Of a stretch of 5,940 nucleotides of DNA, positions 1 to 5,940 are shown one piece after another. The translations under genes were made by a program, and so were the position numbers. The stretch is from Verrucomicrobiota bacterium (GTDB taxonomy: Bacteria > Verrucomicrobiota > Verrucomicrobiia > Limisphaerales > AV2), in NCBI GenBank assembly GCA_003218935.1, contig QHPA01000140.1, positions 1-5,940 on the forward strand. The letters run 5' to 3'. The stretch's first letter is position 1. Each line of letters begins with the position of its first letter. Below the pieces are notes generated by a model, which was not told the origin of the DNA, searched no databases, and worked only from the letters and a program-made list of their open reading frames with translations.

Positions 1-400
1 GAAAGTCCTCCGCGACGGAAAGGAGAAGACGTTCGCGGTGACCCTCAAAGAAATGCCGGAACAGAAATTGGCCTCCGCCAACAATGAGCCCGGCGACAAC
101 GAGAGCGACGCGCTGAATGGCGTGACGGTCGGCGACATCGACTCCGCGGCGCGCAGCCGGTTCAACATTCCCGACCGAGTGAAAGGCGCGTTGATCACGG
201 AGGTGGACCCGGATTCCGCATCCTACGAAGCCGGACTGCGACCCGGCGACGTGATTCAAGAGATCGATCACAAACGGGTGACCAATGCGGCAGAAGCGGT
301 TGAGGTGAGCAAACACGTCAAGACCAACCAGGTGCTCGTGGGGTTCTGGAGTCGCGGCGGCAGCGACTACGTCGTCGTGAACGAGGGCAAATCAAAGTAG
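1..400 (+). CDS. HtrA/DegP-DegQ-family periplasmic serine protease, C-terminal part (partial)
   Basis: The reading frame is open from base 2 to the TAG at 398-400, giving 132 visible residues; the start and the catalytic trypsin-like domain lie upstream of the window. The first ~18 residues (VLRDGKEKTFAVTLKEMP) look like the last strands of a first PDZ domain. A linker rich in N, E and D follows, then a second PDZ domain from about base 110 to 385, with the family pattern LNGVTVGDID, a KGALITEVDPDSAS strand-loop and GLRPGDVIQEID at 233-268. DegP/DegQ proteins degrade or chaperone misfolded envelope proteins, and their PDZ domains bind exposed C-termini and control oligomerisation. The arrangement of two PDZ domains is inferred from this tail. 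The stop is only a few bases before a strong foldback. The HtrA family is fairly certain; DegP versus DegQ, and the integrity of the catalytic triad, cannot be judged here. Confidence 0.88.
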   Translation, partial: KVLRDGKEKTFAVTLKEMPEQKLASANNEPGDNESDALNGVTVGDIDSAARSRFNIPDRVKGALITEVDPDSASYEAGLRPGDVIQEIDHKRVTNAAEAVEVSKHVKTNQVLVGFWSRGGSDYVVVNEGKSK

Positions 401-402
401 GT

Positions 403-555
403 GAGGTTTTCCTGCGGCGGCTGCCCGTAGCGCAGGCACCTTTGCCTGCAAGTTGCGAGGCTTCCCAGCCTCGGGTCGCACCGCGGCACGGATGCCGCGC
501 AACTGGCACGCTGGAAGCGTGCGCTACGCTCCGCTGCGGGGAAACTTTTCTTTTT
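403..555 (+). terminator. Large branched foldback followed by T tract: intrinsic terminator or attenuator
   Basis: Bases 403-420 pair with 531-548 over 18 consecutive positions: 13 Watson-Crick pairs and 5 G.U pairs (403/548, 405/546, 410/541, 413/538, 416/535). A small internal loop follows, then a perfect 8-bp stem, 426-433 with 521-528. The T-rich run TTTTCTTTTT at 546-555 starts at the base of the outer stem, as in a Rho-independent terminator. All five mismatches are tolerated only in plus-strand RNA, since on the minus strand they would be C-A. The position just after the protease stop fits termination of that gene. Because the regulator starts 100 bases later, the same RNA could also be a leader attenuator. 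The folding was done by eye without energies. Confidence 0.6.
426..528. repeat. Multi-arm palindromic repeat element (four hairpins inside a closing stem)
   Basis: Inside the closing stem (426-433/521-528) lie four short hairpins: 434-438/443-447, 456-462/467-473, 482-488/493-499 and 506-512/516-522. AGTTGCG at 451-457 also matches CGCAACT at 498-504, enclosing the second and third hairpins as an alternative or partly competing pairing. Loops are 3-4 bases. This chain of GC-rich mini-palindromes resembles intergenic REP/MITE-like elements seen in Verrucomicrobiota and related genomes; that link is from memory and inference. No second copy is present in this window. It has no convincing coding potential, although an open frame happens to run through it. 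Confidence 0.7.
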
Positions 556-654
556 GCCGCCAAAATTCCTTGTGGCAAACTCATGGAAACCGAACGCCCA
601 CAAATCGAAATTGTCGGAGAGCAAATCGGAGGCGGCGGAACAGAAAGTGGCCAC

Positions 655-1329
655 ATGCGCATCCTGGTTGTTGAGGACGACAAAAAGATCGCCTCGTTCG
701 TGATCAAGGGGCTGAAACAGAGCGGCTTCGCCGTGGATCACGCGGCCAACGGCGAAGACGGTCTGATTCTGGCGACGACCACGCCTTACGACGCGGCGGT
801 GGTTGACATTATGCTCCCGAAGCTCGACGGCCTGGGCCTGGTTCAGGAGTTGCGCAATCGCAGAATCAACCTCCCGGTCCTCATTCTCAGCGCTCGGGCT
901 TCCGTGGATGACCGCATCAAGGGCCTGCAAAGCGGCGGCGATGATTACCTGGTAAAGCCGTTTGCCTTCAGCGAATTGCTGGCCCGCGTGCAGGCCCTGA
1001 TCCGACGCGCCTCGCGCGAGACCGAGCCGACGACACTGACTGTCGGCGAGCTGACTATGAACCTCATCACCCGCGAGGTGCGGCGAGGGAATCAAAAGAT
1101 CGATCTGCAGTCGCGCGAGTTTTCACTGCTCGAATATCTGATGCGCAACGCCGGCAAAGTGGCTTCCAAAGCGCTCATCCTTGAACACGTGTGGGATTAC
1201 AGTTTCGATCCGCAGACGAACGTCGTGGACGTGGTGGTTTGCCGGTTGCGCAACAAGATTGACCGGGATTTCGGCAAAAAGATGATTCACACGCTGCGCG
1301 GGGTTGGTTATGCGCTCAAAGCCGATTGA
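655..1329 (+). CDS. OmpR/PhoB-family response regulator (CusR/CopR-like)
   Basis: A 224-residue DNA-binding response regulator, cytoplasmic, expected to be phosphorylated by the kinase encoded next to it. The receiver domain covers about residues 1-118: acidic pocket E7/D8/D9, phospho-acceptor D51 in VVDIMLP, switch S79 (in LILSARA), Y98 and K101 in the DDYLVKPF motif. The C-terminal winged helix covers about 125-222, with [11 protein letters not shown], the recognition-helix stretch [16 protein letters not shown], and the closing [10 protein letters not shown]. The opening [20 protein letters not shown] and the overall length best match the heavy-metal regulator subgroup (CusR, CopR, CzcR), but the true signal is unknown. 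The ATG at 655 was chosen because it puts the family's conserved first residues at position 1. An in-frame ATG at 583 would add 24 unrelated residues. No good Shine-Dalgarno precedes either; GGAGG at 629-633 is too far away. Confidence 0.93.
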   Translation: MRILVVEDDKKIASFVIKGLKQSGFAVDHAANGEDGLILATTTPYDAAVVDIMLPKLDGLGLVQELRNRRINLPVLILSARASVDDRIKGLQSGGDDYLVKPFAFSELLARVQALIRRASRETEPTTLTVGELTMNLITREVRRGNQKIDLQSREFSLLEYLMRNAGKVASKALILEHVWDYSFDPQTNVVDVVVCRLRNKIDRDFGKKMIHTLRGVGYALKAD

Positions 1330-2749
1330 ACGTTCCGGCCGCAGTTTCAGCCTCCGGCTGAACCTGTGGTATGCGGCGTTTTTTATTTTCGGCTGCTTCG
1401 CGCTTTTCCTCCTCGCTTACTTCGTCCTCGCCTCGTCCATTCAGCAAAAGGAGAAGGAAGTCATCCGCGCCAGGCTGGAGGAGTACCGCGCCTGGTATGA
1501 AAATGGCGGGCTGGCTGGCCTGAGCGAAAATTTCGTAAACAGCCGCGGCCAGGACAGGAACGCCTTTTTTGTCCGCGTGGTTGGCATTGGAAACAACGCG
1601 GTGTTCGTCAACGTCCCTGCCGAGTGGCGCGACGATTTCGATCTGAAGAAGCTCGAAGTCCGGAGCATTGAAGAAACCCGCCCCTGGTTTTCGCTGACCG
1701 GGAGGAACAACGAGCATGTGTGGATGTTCGCCTCCGCGCCATTGAGCGATGGCCGGCTGCTGCAGGTCGGCAAGAGCATCGATGACTCCGAGGCCTTGCT
1801 CGTGCGCTTTCGGTTTTTGTTCGGCGTTGGGATGATCGTTGTGGTTGTGCTCGGGTATGGAGGCGGGGCGTTCCTCACTTACCGCGCGCTCCAACCGATC
1901 CGGCACTTGATCCGGACCGTCCGCTCGATCCTCGAGACCGGCAGGATGGACGCGCGGGTGCCGGCGCGCCAAACCGACGACGAACTCGACGAACTGGTGA
2001 AACTCTTCAACCGGATGCTGGAAAAGAACGAGATGCTGATCCGCGGCATGCGCGACGCTCTGGACAATGTCGCGCACGATCTGCGCACGCCCATGGCGCG
2101 GTTGCGCGGCTCCGCCGAAACTGCCTTGCAAACTTCGGACGATCAGGAAGCCTGCCGTGAAGCGCTCGCGGACACGATGGAGGAATCCGAGCGCGCTCTC
2201 ACCATGCTCAAAACGCTCATGGACATTTCCGAAGCCGAGACCGGAACGATGCGGTTGGAGCTGACCGACATTGATTTGCCGGCTTTGATTCGTGATGTGA
2301 TCGACCTCTACCAGATCGTTGCCGAAGACAAAAAGATCGCGCTCACCGCAAAATTGCCCGACCGGTTACAAATCCGTGTCGATCGCAACCGGATTCAACA
2401 GGCACTTGCGAACCTGCTGGACAATGCGATCAAATACACCGGGCCAGGCGGGAATGTTGAAGTCGCCGCGTATCAAAGGGAGCGGGAGGCAATCCTCACG
2501 GTGAAAGATTCCGGAATGGGCATTTCCGCTGAGGACCTTCCAAGAATCTGGGATCGCCTTTACCGCGGCGACAAAAGCCGCAACGAGAAAGGTCTGGGCC
2601 TGGGACTAAGTCTGGTCAAAGCGGTTGTTCGAGCGCATCACGGTTCGGTTGAAGTCGCCAGTGAAGCCGGCAGGGGGTCGGTCTTTACTGTCAACCTTCC
2701 CATGGCTCCAGCGTCAAAACCCGCCGAGAAAATTTCCGCGACTTCGTGA
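1310..2749 (+). CDS. Membrane sensor histidine kinase, partner of the upstream regulator
   Basis: A 479-residue inner-membrane kinase that should sense an envelope signal and phosphorylate the adjacent regulator. Order: short basic N-terminus; first membrane segment about 19-41; extracytoplasmic sensor region about 42-166; second membrane segment about 169-190 ([18 protein letters not shown]); HAMP linker about 191-245; DHp helix with phospho-acceptor H256 in [15 protein letters not shown]; catalytic ATPase domain with N box [10 protein letters not shown] (N368, N372), G1 box DSGMGI (D400), an F-box-like RIWDRLY with W replacing the usual F, and G2 box GLGLGLSLV (428-436). All catalytic motifs are present, so it looks functional. 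It overlaps the regulator gene by 20 bases, implying translational coupling. The ATG at 1310 has GGGG at 1300-1303; a TTG two codons upstream is the alternative start. The sensor region has no motif I recognise. Confidence 0.93.
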   Translation: MRSKPIERSGRSFSLRLNLWYAAFFIFGCFALFLLAYFVLASSIQQKEKEVIRARLEEYRAWYENGGLAGLSENFVNSRGQDRNAFFVRVVGIGNNAVFVNVPAEWRDDFDLKKLEVRSIEETRPWFSLTGRNNEHVWMFASAPLSDGRLLQVGKSIDDSEALLVRFRFLFGVGMIVVVVLGYGGGAFLTYRALQPIRHLIRTVRSILETGRMDARVPARQTDDELDELVKLFNRMLEKNEMLIRGMRDALDNVAHDLRTPMARLRGSAETALQTSDDQEACREALADTMEESERALTMLKTLMDISEAETGTMRLELTDIDLPALIRDVIDLYQIVAEDKKIALTAKLPDRLQIRVDRNRIQQALANLLDNAIKYTGPGGNVEVAAYQREREAILTVKDSGMGISAEDLPRIWDRLYRGDKSRNEKGLGLGLSLVKAVVRAHHGSVEVASEAGRGSVFTVNLPMAPASKPAEKISATS

Positions 2750-2755
2750 TCGGGG

Positions 2756-2785
2756 CACGCGTTGCCTTCTGGCCGCGAACGCGTG
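2756..2785. repeat. Inverted repeat just after the kinase gene
   Basis: CACGCGTT at 2756-2763 is the exact reverse complement of AACGCGTG at 2778-2785, with a 14-base GC-rich loop. It begins 7 bases after the kinase stop, where a transcript end would be expected, but no T run follows, so intrinsic termination is doubtful. It could equally be a Rho-type 3' end stabiliser or a protein site. Apart from this and the next repeat, the 200-base gap from 2750 to 2949 shows no gene. Confidence 0.45.
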
Positions 2786-2848
2786 GAACCCAGCTTCGGT
2801 CTATTATAAAACTCCACACCACCACCAAGCTGATCTGACGCACGTTTC

Positions 2849-2902
2849 CCCTCACCCGGCCTGAAGGCCACCACCGGATGGGGAGCAGGGACAGGGTGAG
2901 GG
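2849..2902. repeat. REP-like palindromic element (CCCTCACCC ... GGGTGAGGG)
   Basis: CCCTCACCC at 2849-2857 and GGGTGAGGG at 2894-2902 form a perfect 9-bp stem. Within it, GGCCTGAAGGCC (2858-2869) can make a small inner hairpin, and CCACCGGATGGGG (2871-2883) looks like a decayed second one. The look matches a widespread family of CCCTCACCC-type intergenic palindromes in GC-rich environmental bacteria (inference from memory). A related, more degenerate copy appears near 5495. It lies between the kinase and the hydrolase and may end the two-component transcript, although the TCTTTCC after it is a poor T tract. Confidence 0.65.
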
Positions 2903-2949
2903 TCTTTCCGAGTTTGACTGCCGTGACGCTTTTCACGACCATCGCCGCC

Positions 2950-3972
2950 ATGAAATTCCCGGATACCTCCTGTCGTTTTCTTTTTGTAACGGCTCTTCTC
3001 CTTCCAGCGCTTTTCAGTCGCGCCGAAGTGAACAAAGTCGAACAAATCGCGCCGGAAGTCTATTTCCACGAAGGTGACATCCAAGCTCACGGCCATTGCA
3101 ACAACGGTTGGATTGTCTTTGAAGATTATGTGCTGGTCATCGACGCCAACTTTCCCTCTGGCGCGCAAGAGATCATTCCGAAAATCAAGGCGATCACGAA
3201 CAAGCCGATTCGGTTCGCCTTCGATACGCATCATCACGGCGACCACGCGTATGGCAATCAGATTTGGGTGGAGCAGGGCGCGGTGCCGGTCGCGCACACG
3301 GGCGTCATCGAGGAGATGAAGAAATATGAGACGGGTTACTATGGCGGCAAGCCGGGCCGCTGGGAAGACACCGCGAAAAACCGTCCCGACGTCGCAGCGA
3401 TCAAACTCAAGCCGCCGACGCTGCTTTACAACAAAGACATGATTTTCGACGACGGCAGGCATCGCGTCGAGCTGCACTACTTCGGCGTCGCGCACACGCA
3501 CGGCGACGGTTTCGCCTGGCTGCCCAAGGAAAGGATTCTATTCACGGGCGACGCCTGCGTGAATGGCGCTTATAACTATCTTGCCGATGGCGACACCGGC
3601 GAATGGGTCAAGACGCTGGAGGCGGCGAAGAAGCTCGGGGCGCAAGTTATTTGTCCGGGGCACGGCCCGATCGGGACAGGCGAAGTTTTGGATGACCAGC
3701 AGGCGTTCTTCATGGAACTGCGGAAGCAGGTCGAAAAATACGCGCGCAGAAAGCCTGAGGAAGTGAAGGCAGCGGTGGGCGAGATCAAAGCCGATTTGCA
3801 ACGGAATGAGCGAATAGCGCGTTATGTCGGCAACGGCCTCGCCGGTCAGGTGGAGAAAGTTTATATCGAGATGGGCGGCAAACCGTTCAATAATCCGCAA
3901 GCCGCCGCCGAAGAACATTGGCGGCACGCGGCGGCGCACGGAAGAGAATTGGCGCAGCGGAACGTGCAGTAG
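2950..3972 (+). CDS. Exported metallo-beta-lactamase-fold hydrolase
   Basis: A 340-residue protein with a signal peptide: K2, R9, hydrophobic core about 10-22 (FLFVTALLLPALF) and a likely cut after SRA at 25. The MBL fold follows, about 30-240, with the full metal-ligand set: H94, H96, D98 and H99 in THHHGDH; H182 in VAHTHGD; D201 in LFTGDA; H238 in CPGHGP. This pattern fits a two-metal hydrolase of the broad SoxH/quinoprotein-relay/B3-like type. Substrate cannot be told, and it need not be a true beta-lactamase. A helical, charged tail of about 100 residues follows (about 240-340), ending near NNPQAAAEEHW, which I do not recognise. The ATG at 2950 was chosen for the signal peptide; an in-frame ATG at 2878 lies inside the REP-like palindrome and would bury the signal sequence. 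No Shine-Dalgarno is visible. A 5-bp hairpin (2922-2926/2933-2937) sits 12 bases before the start. Confidence 0.9.
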   Translation: MKFPDTSCRFLFVTALLLPALFSRAEVNKVEQIAPEVYFHEGDIQAHGHCNNGWIVFEDYVLVIDANFPSGAQEIIPKIKAITNKPIRFAFDTHHHGDHAYGNQIWVEQGAVPVAHTGVIEEMKKYETGYYGGKPGRWEDTAKNRPDVAAIKLKPPTLLYNKDMIFDDGRHRVELHYFGVAHTHGDGFAWLPKERILFTGDACVNGAYNYLADGDTGEWVKTLEAAKKLGAQVICPGHGPIGTGEVLDDQQAFFMELRKQVEKYARRKPEEVKAAVGEIKADLQRNERIARYVGNGLAGQVEKVYIEMGGKPFNNPQAAAEEHWRHAAAHGRELAQRNVQ

Positions 3973-4010
3973 TCTCCTGGATTGGCTGCCACCCGAGAAG
4001 ATGCGGAAAT

Positions 4011-4150
<140 letters not shown>

Positions 4151-4186
4151 ATTTCATGGAGGTTGATCCTGAAAGCAACCGACGCA

Positions 4187-4191
4187 GGGAA
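4187..4191 (+). promoter_or_regulatory. Ribosome binding site supporting the transporter ATG
   Basis: AGGGA lies 7 bases before the ATG at 4199, a normal spacing, and decides the start used here. A stronger GGAGG at 4158-4162 lies directly against an in-frame TTG (4163), too close to use. It is 6 bases from an in-frame CTG (4169), which would be a rare start. Confidence 0.45.
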
Positions 4192-4198
4192 CTCCGTC

Positions 4199-5443
4199 AT
4201 GGGTAACCCGAAGAGTGTTGCCAGCGGCCAATGGCTCGTGCTCGTCGCCGCGTTCCTCGGCTGGATGTTCGATGGTCTGGAAATGGGCATCTTTCCGCTC
4301 GTGGCGCGGCCGGCGTTGCAGGACATGATGCACGGCGCCGGAGGCGGCGACGAGTTTGTCGCGCGTTGGATGGGTCGGATCACGGCGCTGTTTCTGGTCG
4401 GGGCCGCCTGTGGCGGGTTAAGTTTCGGCTGGTTGGGCGATCGCCTGGGACGCGTTCGCGCGATGATGTTGAGCGTCCTGACTTATTCGCTGTTCACTGG
4501 GCTATGTTATTTTGCGCAAACCCCTTGGCATCTCGGCGCCTTGCGGTTCGTGGCCGCATTCGGCATGGGCGGTGAGTGGTCGTTGGGCGTGGCGCTGGTG
4601 ATGGAAGCGTGGCCGGAGGAGAAGCGGCCGATGTTGGCGGGCGTCATCGGGGCAGCGGCGAACGTCGGGTTCGCGCTGATCGCTGTGGCAGGACTGTTCT
4701 TCAAGGTCACGCAGACCTCGTGGCGTTGGGTGATGCTGGCCGGAGCGGCGCCCGCCGCGCTGGCATTGGTCATCCAGTTGTTTGTGCCGGAGTCCGAGCG
4801 TTGGAAGGCGTCCGTGAAGCAGAGCGTCGCCCGGCCGGTGAAAGAAATTTTCAGCGCGCGGCTGCTCAAGAACACGTTGCTGGCGATTGCGTTCGCTTCC
4901 ATTGCCCTGATCGGGACGTGGGGATCGGTGCAATGGCTGCCGTTGTGGGCGGACCAATTGACCGGCGGCACGATGTCGGAGGCCAAGGCAAACACGCAAA
5001 TCCTTTCCGGAGTCGGCGCGGTCGTGGGATGCCTGTTAGGCGGCGCCTTTGGCGGCGGGATCAGCCGGCGTCCGGCGTATTTTGGCCTTTGCCTCGTATC
5101 GCTGGTTTTGTGCGCGTTTCTCTTTCGCGCGGTGGACCGGTACGGCGCGTTGTTTCTGGTCATGGTATTTCTGGTGGGCGGGACCACGGCGGCGTTCTAT
5201 GGCTGGTTTCCCCTTTATCTGCCCGAGCTGTTTCCGACGCGCGTGCGCGCGACCGGGCAAGGCGTCAGTTACAACTCAGGCCGCATCCTGGCGGCGGTCG
5301 GCGCGCTGACGCAAGGTAAACTGGTGTCGTTCTACGGCGGCAGTTATGCCAAGGCGGGCGCGGTCATCACGCTCGTCTATCTGTTCGGGCTGGTGCTGAT
5401 CTGGTTCGCGCCGGAGACCAAAGGCAAACCGTTGCCGGAATAA
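4199..5443 (+). CDS. Major facilitator superfamily transporter (sialate/organic-acid symporter-like)
   Basis: A 414-residue inner-membrane protein with about 12 hydrophobic segments, the usual MFS size. Segment 1 carries FLGWMFDGLEMGIFPL, typical of the branch that includes NanT-like sialate and aromatic-acid:H+ symporters. Motif A between segments 2 and 3 is GWLGDRLGRVR (residues 77-87; D81, R82 and R85 present). GMGGEWSLG (122-130) and the later EAWPEEKRP are also typical of that branch. In the second half, LYLPELFPTRVRATGQG matches the conserved loop before segment 11. The likely role is proton-coupled uptake of a sugar acid or other small organic acid; the substrate is not readable. The ATG at 4199 has AGGGA 7 bases upstream; upstream TTG and CTG would add 12 and 10 residues. 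The nearest same-strand gene is the exported hydrolase, 226 bases upstream across a repeat patch, so co-transcription is possible but unproven. Confidence 0.92.
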   Translation: MGNPKSVASGQWLVLVAAFLGWMFDGLEMGIFPLVARPALQDMMHGAGGGDEFVARWMGRITALFLVGAACGGLSFGWLGDRLGRVRAMMLSVLTYSLFTGLCYFAQTPWHLGALRFVAAFGMGGEWSLGVALVMEAWPEEKRPMLAGVIGAAANVGFALIAVAGLFFKVTQTSWRWVMLAGAAPAALALVIQLFVPESERWKASVKQSVARPVKEIFSARLLKNTLLAIAFASIALIGTWGSVQWLPLWADQLTGGTMSEAKANTQILSGVGAVVGCLLGGAFGGGISRRPAYFGLCLVSLVLCAFLFRAVDRYGALFLVMVFLVGGTTAAFYGWFPLYLPELFPTRVRATGQGVSYNSGRILAAVGALTQGKLVSFYGGSYAKAGAVITLVYLFGLVLIWFAPETKGKPLPE

Positions 5444-5466
5444 TCGATTCGTTCCTCGGGTCGCTT

Positions 5467-5484
5467 GGACGTAAGTCCGAAGTC
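5467..5484. repeat. Small hairpin and fragment of the GTCCGAAGTC repeat
   Basis: GGAC-GTAA-GTCC at 5467-5478 is a 4-bp stem with a tetraloop, 24 bases after the transporter stop. AAGTCCGAAGTC (5473-5484) is the reverse complement of GACTTCGGACTT, the same heptamer repeat found at 4088-4122. No T tract follows, so a terminator role is weak. Confidence 0.35.
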
Positions 5485-5494
5485 AGAGATTTGG

Positions 5495-5550
5495 CTCGCC
5501 CTTACCCTGCCCTCTCCCCTAGCCCGACTTTCGCTACTGGGCGAGGACAA
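5495..5550. repeat. Degenerate or truncated REP-like element
   Basis: CTCGCCC at 5495-5501 pairs exactly with GGGCGAG at 5539-5545. The CCCTTACCCTGCCCTCTCCCC stretch (5499-5519) has the character of the left arm of a CCCTCACCC-type palindrome such as that at 2849. GGCGAGGACA (5540-5549) resembles GAGCAGGGACA before the right arm there, but the expected GGGTGAGGG arm is absent: sequence diverges at about 5550. It may have been cut by the insertion sequence to its right. The rest of the 5444-5603 gap holds no gene that I can see. Confidence 0.45.
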
Positions 5551-5940
5551 AGCCGTAAGTGTCTGAGAACGCGCATTCGACTCAAAAAGGTCTGCACCAA
5601 GAATCAGTCTTTGAGCAGTTGGCCTTTTTGTGTGATCCGGGGCGGAGATTGGGGCGGCAGTTCCCAACTCAATTGGCTCAAGAGCATCTTATGGTCTTTC
5701 TCCGGTTGAGTGTAACGGGCGAAGACCAGTTCCCGTCCGTCGGTGGTCGGAAAGTGCACATCCAACATCTGGATGGCGGAAAACTTCTCCAGCATCGAGC
5801 AGGGGGTAAGCCCCGGGGCTAGCGCCCGGAGCCGAGCTCGCAAATGCACGTGCAAACAATAGGCCAGAAACGCTACAAAAATGTGCGCCTCAATCCGGCG
5901 CTCCAGTTGGTGAAAGATCGGTCGCAGGCTCAGATCGTCT
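5551..5940 (-). mobile_element. Insertion sequence, IS1634/IS4-like, 3' part (boundary approximate)
   Basis: The transposase tail at the window edge, and the apparent break in a repeat at about 5550, suggest that an insertion sequence begins near 5551 and continues past the window. No terminal inverted repeat or target duplication can be confirmed, because the other end is outside. The left boundary is a guess, good to perhaps 30 bases. Confidence 0.45.
5604..5940 (-). CDS. IS1634/IS4-like transposase, C-terminal part (partial)
   Basis: The minus-strand frame is open from the window edge to a TGA at 5604-5606, giving 111 visible residues. It begins DDLSLRPIFHQLERRIEAHI, followed by FVAFLAYCLHVHLRARL; this is the helical block that follows the catalytic region in IS1634-type DDE transposases. 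A tail with APGLTPCSMLEKFSAIQMLD and VHFPTTDGRELVFARYTQPE follows. The start and the catalytic D, D and E residues lie outside, so activity cannot be judged. The frame is intact where visible, with no stop or frameshift. It is convergent with the transporter gene, 160 bases away stop to stop. Assignment as a transposase is strong; IS1634 over another IS4-superfamily group is a family-level judgement from recognition alone. Confidence 0.82.
   Translation of the reverse strand, partial: DDLSLRPIFHQLERRIEAHIFVAFLAYCLHVHLRARLRALAPGLTPCSMLEKFSAIQMLDVHFPTTDGRELVFARYTQPEKDHKMLLSQLSWELPPQSPPRITQKGQLLKD

Noticed and set aside
426..528. Cloverleaf-like folding as a possible tRNA or tRNA-like gene
   Set aside because: Stems are too GC-rich and evenly spaced. 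There is no T-loop GTTCGA-like motif, no D-loop GG, no anticodon-arm layout and no CCA end; it fits a palindromic repeat better.
442..654. Long N-terminal extension of the response regulator from base 442
   Set aside because: The open frame runs through the palindromic repeat and encodes a low-complexity sequence with no family resemblance; the conserved regulator start is at 655.
1316..2131. Long minus-strand open frame opposite the kinase
   Set aside because: It is a shadow of the kinase frame; no recognisable domain, and the plus strand has all the kinase motifs.
2802..2811. TATTATAAAA as a -10 promoter box for the hydrolase
   Set aside because: It is the only AT-rich patch in the gap, but no -35-like hexamer lies 16-18 bases upstream on the plus strand; too weak to annotate.
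2878..2949. ATG at 2878 as the start of the MBL-fold hydrolase
   Set aside because: It lies inside the REP-like palindrome and would place 24 residues before a clear signal peptide starting at 2950.
4507..5187. Long minus-strand open frame opposite the transporter
   Set aside because: Composition is P/R/A-rich shadow of a GC-rich gene, with no domain or membrane pattern; the plus-strand MFS motifs are unambiguous.

Overview
The window is GC-rich, gene-dense bacterial chromosome, probably from a Gram-negative with a periplasm: it holds an HtrA-type protease, a two-membrane-segment sensor kinase, an exported hydrolase and an MFS importer. Weak or absent Shine-Dalgarno sequences, several families of palindromic intergenic repeats and an IS1634/IS4-like transposase tail together suggest a soil or freshwater Verrucomicrobiota (Pedosphaera-like) or a similar lineage. 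That placement is inferred from style, not proven.

Layout. Bases 1-400 are the 3' end of a DegP/DegQ-like protease (end of PDZ1 plus PDZ2). Bases 403-555 hold a large branched foldback that ends in a T tract and can act as a terminator or attenuator. Bases 655-2749 are a tightly overlapping OmpR-type response regulator and histidine kinase pair. Bases 2750-2949 hold two inverted repeats and no gene. Bases 2950-3972 encode an exported metallo-beta-lactamase-fold hydrolase. Bases 4011-4150 are a low-complexity repeat patch with TTCGGAC heptamers and interleaved inverted repeats. Bases 4199-5443 encode an MFS transporter with sialate/aromatic-acid-type motifs. Bases 5444-5603 hold a degenerate repeat and a possible insertion sequence end. 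Bases 5604-5940, minus strand, are the C-terminus of a transposase that runs off the window.

How the genes may fit together. Protease, regulator and kinase in one direction is a common arrangement for envelope-stress or metal-stress sensing, but the foldback between protease and regulator suggests they are at least partly separate transcription units. The hydrolase and transporter share a strand but are separated by repeat-filled spacers, so a shared operon is unproven. I see no obviously new multi-gene system. The most unusual material is the non-coding DNA, above all the 403-555 element, whose mismatches are G.U-compatible only on the plus strand and which runs straight into a T tract.
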